From Tetraselmis striata (taxonomy: Eukaryota; Chlorophyta; Chlorodendrophyceae; Chlorodendrales; Chlorodendraceae), in NCBI GenBank assembly GCA_006384855.1, contig VCJN01001865.1:1-64000 (forward strand): a DNA stretch of 64,000 nucleotides, in the 5' to 3' direction. The notes beneath the pieces are model-generated. The model was not told the DNA's origin and made no database searches. It worked only from the letters and a program-made list of their open reading frames with translations. Shown one piece after another: positions 59,101 through 64,000 of this stretch. A program made the position numbers and the translations under genes. Position 1 is the first letter of the stretch. Every line of letters starts with the position of its first letter.

Positions 59101-59245
59101 CATGGCACATGCAGACAACGTTCTTGGCGGGGTCGCGTCCGCGCGTGCGGCACGTGATGGTACTCCTGCGCCTGCGTCGCGTCGCTCGTCGGCATGTGTT
59201 GCTATGACCCGGGTCATTGGCTGCAAGCGTCCTCGCCGCGGCTGA
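56110..59245 (+). CDS. Reverse transcriptase with C-terminal restriction-like endonuclease (LINE-1 protein, N-terminally incomplete)
   Basis: The frame is open from the truncation point to a stop at 59243-59245, over 1,030 codons; there is no convincing initiator because the element lacks its 5' end. RT motifs lie at codons about 245-425: GQFGFGVKGGVELVQFLVRS, VQLDAENAFNSF (motif A), RRGARQGCVLG (motif B) and AAFSDDVNLVG (motif C, with F-S-D-D in place of the usual YADD). A Cys cluster CPCASC is near 58495. The C-terminal nuclease domain holds GRPADVGLFGYGG, VAIDTTIAPIL, AAERHKIQKYDEG and RFVPFAVSEFGSLAPHAEAF, matching the spacing of PD-(D/E)XK-type LINE endonucleases. It would nick target DNA and prime reverse transcription there. 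Confidence 0.85.
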
Positions 59246-59451
59246 TAGCCTACCCCGGGGCGGGGGTCCCTTTGGTCCCTGGCAGCTAAGTGACTTCGTG
59301 GTTCCCTTGGCTCCTTCTTGGTTCTTGGCTCCCTGTCCTCCTGCTCGACCTTGGTTTCAGGCTTATGTCTCTCTTTTGTTGGCAACCTTTCACAGTTGAA
59401 GTTAGTTCTGTTTGTAGTGCGCTTTTGTGAAAGCCCTTATGTAATAAAAAA
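56110..59451 (+). mobile_element. LINE-1: restriction-like-endonuclease LINE, 5'-truncated, with perfect 12-bp target-site duplication
   Basis: acctaccgcgcg stands at 56098-56109 and again at 59452-59463. The 3.34-kb insert has one long frame, a ~200-bp 3' UTR and an A-rich end (atgtaataaaaaaa). Three shorter 3' copies of it exist in the window. Perfect duplication and an unbroken frame mean a very recent insertion. The 5' end is missing, so an upstream ORF, if the family has one, is not seen. Confidence 0.9.
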
Positions 59452-59463
59452 ACCTACCGCGCG

Positions 59464-59999
59464 AAGTATTTAGCGCAGCCCCCATTTCAAAAGCTATATG
59501 CTTCGCATCAGTGTGCATTTACATAGTCGCGAGACCCTTCTGCCCGTACTCGTACTGCTAATGATTTAGTGTAATCATCCTACTTCACGGCGGCACACAG
59601 TAGGTACGCCTCGCGCGTTAATATCAGCGCGCATTTCGGCTCGAGGGAGTACGGTACGGTACTGGAGTTGGTACTGCGCCGGATACATCTAAGCTAACTA
59701 ATCATTGAATCGGGCGGCTGACCGCGCCCCGATTTAAGGTACGGTTACTTGGTTGTAAGAGTGCTACAGTATTGTCACTGTATACACAAAAAACCTGAGG
59801 TATTCCGGCAGTAGTTCAGTACCCGGACCAGTACTTCTGTGTTGTGCGGATCAGCGGATATGTTTAAGCCCTGCTGATGCAAAAAATTCACCCGGACCAG
59901 TACCGTACCGTACTCCCGCGAAATGCGCGATGATAATCACGACTGCTGGAGTGGGGCACGCGTAGGTCGTACCGTAGCGACTACCTGCTGTATAGTAGG
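59464..59999. other. Intergenic, AT-richer
   Basis: Rich in gtac motifs like 3100-3700. No gene seen. Confidence 0.4.
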
Positions 60000-60010
60000 A
60001 TTTATACCGT

Positions 60011-60040
60011 ATCGCCTTCTGCTGCTAGCTCATCTAAGTA
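60011..60040 (+). mobile_element. LINE-3 micro-copy of only 30 bp with perfect 11-bp target-site duplication
   Basis: atcgccttctgctgctagct followed by catctaagta matches the very end of LINE-3. atttataccgt flanks it exactly at 60000-60010 and 60041-60051. Confidence 0.75.
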
Positions 60041-60069
60041 ATTTATACCGTCAGGATTACACATCATCA

Positions 60070-60143
60070 TTTTGCTGGCAACATTTCATGGTTGCTGTCA
60101 GTTCTGTTTAAAAAGCCCTGATGTGATAAGTAATAAAATATAC
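60070..60143 (+). mobile_element. LINE-1 micro-copy of 74 bp with perfect 12-bp target-site duplication
   Basis: ttttgctggcaacatttcat ... agccctgatgtgataagtaa matches the end of the LINE-1 3' UTR. tacacatcatca flanks it at 60058-60069 and 60144-60155. Confidence 0.85.
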
Positions 60144-60232
60144 TACACATCATCAGCATTTCGGGTACGGGCAGAAGGGTGCATGCGAAGTACAGCAGGG
60201 TAGTCGGGCAGGCGGGAGTACGCGGGACGGGG

Positions 60233-60240
60233 TATATAAA
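60233..60240 (+). promoter_or_regulatory. Probable TATA box of the astacin gene
   Basis: tatataaa in a GC-rich setting (cgggacggggtatataaacc), about 250 bp before the start codon at 60490. The leader between them would be long but has no other strong candidate. Confidence 0.55.
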
Positions 60241-60489
60241 CCGGCATGTCCCGGGCGGCGTCTTGTTACCGCAAGCGACAGAAGACAGTCCCGATTTTAC
60301 CCCCGACACTCGACACTCGACCTGGAGGAGCACTGCCCAGCGTAGTGGATTCCACGCGGACAACCGGAGCGGCAACACGCGTCGAATCAATAAATCGTTC
60401 AAAGCCATCGGCCCTACCGGTACTTACTTCCGGGTGGCAGGGTCGAGCCGAAGGGCGCGTTCTGCAGTGCTCCTCTCCCCGTCGTAAAA

Positions 60490-62407
60490 ATGGCCAAAGG
60501 TCTCCGCACGGCGGCGTTCGCAGTCGCGTCTCTACTCCTCCTTCAGGCAGCACTTGCAAATCCTGGCAAAGGGAACGGAAAAGGCCCCCCGGACGGGCGT
60601 GGCGTCGGCGGTGGCAGTGGTCTTGCCAACGGACACGGCCACGCGAACGAGGCAGCTATCAATAAGGGTGAGTCCCGCTCGGTTTTGGCGTTGCTACGTT
60701 GTTGCTACCAACGCTCCGCTGCCCCGCAGGAAAACGCGTGCTCCGCACTAAAGAGGCTCGCGCAGTTCCACTGACAACAGGTTGGTTGCCGCGCATTCAG
60801 ACGTACCAGGGCTCATCGATGGCTGCCTTGCCCCGGACTACGACGGGATCAAGGCATTCTTTGGAATCGAGTACGCCGAAAAGCAGGTGGCCAAGGGGCT
60901 CTTGAAGAAACCCGATCGTGATGAGCCGTCGACTCGGGGGACCACAGGTATCGAGAGCTGGCTGTGGAGGGACAACGTTGGCAGTGACGGCGTCATCCAA
61001 ATTCCTTACGTAAGCTTACTCACTGCGTACTCACGTGTCTCCACATGCTTGTCGGTGTGCCGAGAGCTGCGATGCCGTGTTTGCGCACAACCTGACATGC
61101 CGATGCTGAAAGTGATTTGCTTGTTTGCCCAGGTTTTCGCCGAAGGCCACGAGTTCCCGGCCGATCAGGTGGCTACTATCAACAACGCGTTTGCGGCCCT
61201 GGGCGACTCCGTCGGCATCCTCAACTTCCGTCCGAAGCAGGCCAGCGACCCCAAGTGGATCAGCGTCCAGGGTACTGCCAACTCAGGATGCTGGTCATAC
61301 ATCGGCCAGTCCAGCCTCGCCAGCGGCGGCCAGCCTCTGAATCTCCAGCCGAATGTGAACGGATGGGGATGTGTCTGGACAGGCACCATTCAGCACGAGA
61401 TGATGCACGCACTGGGCTTCTACCACGAGCAGTCTCGCCCTGACCGGGACGACTATGTCACCATCCTGTTCGACAACATCACACCTGGCAAGGAGCACAA
61501 CTTTGAGAAGTCGTCCAACATCAACAGCATGGGCAGCACCTACGACTACGGCTCCGTGATGCACTACGGCAGGACAGCCTTCGCCAAGGAGAGCGGCTTG
61601 ACGACAATCGATTCCCACGGCAACTCCATAGGCCAACGCAACGGCGCAAGCGCCTCAGACGTCGAGCAGATTCGCCTGCTGTACCAGTGTTCCTTCGGAG
61701 TGCGCGGTCTCGCTTCCTACCTCGCTGAACCCTGCACTGCGGACTGCAAGTGCGCCGAAGGTATGACGGGCTGCGGTGGCAACGACGACGCCTGCCACGG
61801 AAGTCTGGTCTGCTCGGTCGACACCTGCACAGCCGCTGCGCCGACTCTATCTCCCACGCCGGCCCCGACCCCAGCGCCTACAGCAGTGCCAACTCCCGCT
61901 CCTACAACCGCGGCTCCTACCCCGGCCCCCACTCCGGCGCCAACCCCTGCCCCAACTCCAGCGCCGACCCCTACACCGACTCCCGCTCCTACAACCTCGG
62001 CCCCCACTCCGGCGCCAACGCCCGCACCCACTTCGGTGCCAACGACCGCTGCGCCAACCCCGGCTCCAACTCCGGCGCCAACCCCGGCTCCCACTCCGGC
62101 GCCAACCCCCGCCCCAACTCCGCCGCCGACTCCTGCACCGACTCCCGCTCCGACAACTGCGGCTCCTACCCCGGCTCCCACTCCGGCGCCAACCCCTGCC
62201 CCAACTCCAGCGCCGACTCCTGCACCGACTCCCGCTCCTACAACCGCGGCTCCTACCCCTGCACCCACTCCGGCGCCAACGCCTGCCCCAACTCCAGCGC
62301 CGACACCTTCGCCCACCCCCGCCTGTGGCCTGCAATCCGCATTCTGCACTCAGAAGAGCGACTGCTGCTCCAACAAGTGCAACAAGAGGCATGGCTGCAT
62401 GAATTAG
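60490..62407 (+). CDS. Secreted astacin-family (M12A) metalloprotease with Pro-rich linker and cysteine-rich tail
   Basis: Exon 1 (60490-60667) encodes a signal peptide ([20 protein letters not shown]) and a Gly/Asn/His-rich stretch. The protease runs from about 60782, with an in-frame 123-bp intron at 61010-61132. It has the zinc site [12 protein letters not shown] (HExxHxxGxxH), SRPDRDDYV after it and the Met-turn SVMHYG, so it should be active. After the protease come a Cys-rich segment ([20 protein letters not shown]), a long PTPAPT linker (about 61840-62320), and a six-cysteine knot-like module ([19 protein letters not shown]) to the stop. The linker suggests a glycosylated stalk as in algal wall proteins. 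The junction between exon 1 and 60782 is unsolved: a small exon at about 60730-60780 fits the splice sites but is one base out of phase, so a missing base or another exon is likely. Substrate unknown. Confidence 0.85.
61840..62325 (+). repeat. Coding repeat (PTPA)n
   Basis: Degenerate 12-bp units such as cccactccggcg and cccgctcctaca encode Pro-Thr-Pro-Ala, with TTAA breaks at intervals. Blocks of about 60-110 bp are themselves duplicated, implying unequal exchange. Confidence 0.9.
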
Positions 62408-63873
62408 GAACATGCTTTCTGGATGTACGTCTTGCAGCATGAGCAGCTGAGCATGAGCAGCACACGGGCCCGGAAATAACAACGCATCTATAATATAATG
62501 CGGTATGATTCGCCGCAGACATGCTGTAGCTGTTGTCCTTCATTTCTGTGTAGCATCGACATGCTGGGGGCATCTAAACTGCATGAATTCATACCCAATT
62601 GATGGGGACCACGCGCAGGGGTGGCGCGTGGGAGCCAAGCGGCACTGAAAATTGCTGTAATTATAAGACTTCCGCGATGCCACCAAAACCTGTTTAGGTT
62701 TTCAATGCATGCAACCCTTTTGCTGCGAGCGAGATGTGGCTATGGAATGACGGGGGATCCTCCACCACCACCTCCATGAACCCTATCCCATAGCCTGAGA
62801 TACACTGCCGGCATGAATTGCAAATCATCTGGGTTGCCTACATTTGATCATGATGCGCTTCACAGCAAAAGCCATTGCTTTACAAACATCCCGGAGCTGC
62901 CAGAGTAAACATTCTATATCTATTCTGCATAGCTTCCAGAACGCTGTTTGCTGTGACAATGCGGGGGGGGGGGGGGGGGGGGGCTTGCGATAGTGACGAC
63001 GCTGTCAAGGGTGGCAGAAGGTTACGGGTGCCAACGCATGTATGTAAGAAGGCTTGCCGTAAGCCTCAAATCGGGCACGCGCACAACTGATAACAACATT
63101 AGCCATAGTTTTGTTTACTGTGGACCTGATAGCCATGGCGGGTTTTTACTGGTATCCGCAATGTTCTTAATATCGCATTGGCACCCGGACATTCATGATT
63201 AGGGGGAACAGCAGGTGCCTTACATTGACAAATCGATTGCAAGCGGGTCAGAGCGGTGTCACATCGTCCAGGACCAGGGGAAAGTCACAATATTGCCGAA
63301 AATATCAGTCGAGGTTATCAGCGGGAAAGGGGCATGTTGCAGCGGTGGCCAAGTTGATGAGGCTGATGACACGAAGGGTGTGTTGATGATCATGCCGTAG
63401 AAACTGAGCCACTGGCTGTGAACGGGCAGCAGGTGCCGCGCGTAAAGGACCCAACTACCGCAGTTAATGCATGCGCCAACTACCGGCAGAGCGGAAGCTT
63501 CAAAGTGCTGCCGTGGGACATGGTGTGTGACTCGGAACGCACAGCTGCCACCATGTGAGCGCTGCCAAGCGAGGATTCCCGCTGCTCTTCTGGGCGCCAC
63601 AGCGGATGGCAGTGCGACATTGGTTGCCGGTAGCGTCGTCGTGGCAATGAAGTTGGGGACGACCCGTCTGCAAGGCTGCTTTCGTATGTCCGCTGGGAGC
63701 CTTTGCCTGGATTGCCAGGCAGGCTGCTCCCCCTTTACACCTCCACCAGAGGCAAAGGTGCGCATTGTCGGGCACGGTCCAAGGGACTCTTGCTTCCCAC
63801 AGGACTCTCGGAACCGCGGTGGCTCTGTCGATCTTGCACTTGTCAAAAGAGCCCGCCAGCGATAAGGGCCCTG
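62408..63873. other. Gap between the astacin gene and the last partial gene
   Basis: It holds the astacin 3' UTR (a TGTAA motif near 62654 may be its polyadenylation signal) and a G21-22 run at 62962-62983. From about 63200 to 63870 open frames on both strands look slightly coding-like, and further exons of the minus-strand gene at 63874 may hide here, but none could be fixed. Confidence 0.4.
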
Positions 63874-64000
63874 TCAGTTGTTCCAGGGCTCCGCCGTGCG
63901 CACCACCGCCGTCCCCTTGTAGTACACGCTGAACAGCGGCTCAGCGCGCTGCTGCCACAGCCGGCGCTGCGCCGCGCGCACAGCGGCCTCGTGCCGCAGC
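63874..64000 (-). CDS. Last exon of an unidentified gene (partial)
   Basis: The minus frame is open from the window edge to a TGA at 63876-63874. It encodes about 41 residues: an Arg/Ala-rich helix (AAVRAAQRRLWQQRAEPLF) followed by SVYYKGTAVVRTAEPWNN. The composition and clean end look like a true C-terminus. The family is not recognised from so short a piece; the rest lies beyond the window or upstream of an unseen acceptor. Confidence 0.5.
   Translation of the reverse strand, partial: LRHEAAVRAAQRRLWQQRAEPLFSVYYKGTAVVRTAEPWNN

Noticed and set aside
61717-62482. Antisense Gly/Val/Ala-rich and Arg/Ser-rich ORFs at the astacin linker
   Set aside because: They arise from the (PTPA)n codon repeat read backwards.
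1-64000. Bacterial contig or contamination
   Set aside because: Spliced genes, LINEs, hAT and mitochondrial Oxa1 run throughout the window; there are no operons or ribosome-binding patterns.

Overview
The window is nuclear DNA of a eukaryote, most likely a single-celled alga; a green (prasinophyte-like) alga is my best guess but is not proven. The reasons are spliced genes with GT-AG introns whose donors are often GTGCG, GC-rich coding exons beside AT-richer gaps, a mitochondrial Oxa1 gene, a helical-repeat protein of the OPR kind common in green algae, and a great load of eukaryotic transposons. Long G or C homopolymers (13-36 bases) are scattered throughout.

Host genes. (1) 6254-8396, minus: a YeeE/YedE-type sulfur-compound transporter in eight exons with several frame breaks (decayed, or assembly indels). 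(2) 20457-26264, plus: a 17-exon gene whose exon phases close exactly to 959 codons plus stop, giving membrane segments, MORN-like repeats and a DUF900-type alpha/beta hydrolase. (3) 27124-30361, minus: mitochondrial Oxa1/YidC insertase, six exons. (4) about 37602-40194, plus: OPR/FASTK-like helical-repeat protein, 5' exon not found. (5) 60490-62407, plus: secreted astacin metalloprotease with a Pro-Thr-Ala linker and a C-terminal cysteine-rich module, with a TATA box upstream. (6) 63874-64000, minus: last exon of an unidentified gene. These genes do not look like one pathway.

Mobile DNA fills most of the rest. Three LINE families can be separated because their copies carry target-site duplications (TSDs) that can be read directly. 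LINE-1 (restriction-like endonuclease type) is nearly whole at 56110-59451, with shorter copies at 43009-43833, 46142-46346 and 60070-60143. LINE-2 is at 44291-46100, and its last ~110 bp equal a SINE-like repeat found alone at 8776-8909 and 43343-43450. LINE-3 is at 46655-47362, with micro-copies at 31018-31071 and 60011-60040 and a probable one near 19990. A tyrosine-recombinase retroelement of the DIRS/Ngaro kind is present as three broken copies (2045-2890, 32345-35640, 42466-43910). A hAT DNA transposon (47868-52659, minus) carries a 779-bp TIR element near its start and a 1.4-kb repeat in its middle; the same 1.4-kb repeat lies at 41023-42443. Nesting is deep: SINE-like into LINE-1 into the DIRS-like end at 42.5-43.9 kb.

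Other repeats: a 30-bp GC minisatellite (297-735), a ~66-bp minisatellite (17690-19175) between two copies of an interspersed repeat, a two-copy repeat with a conserved small reading frame (13.8-14.4 kb and 53.2-54.6 kb), and two clusters of TTCCG/CGGAA palindromes.

I see no single complete new system. The strongest leads are the very short LINE copies with perfect TSDs, the LINE-2/SINE pairing, C-runs beside splice donors (all five Oxa1 introns), the membrane-MORN-hydrolase fusion and the conserved frame in the two-copy repeat.
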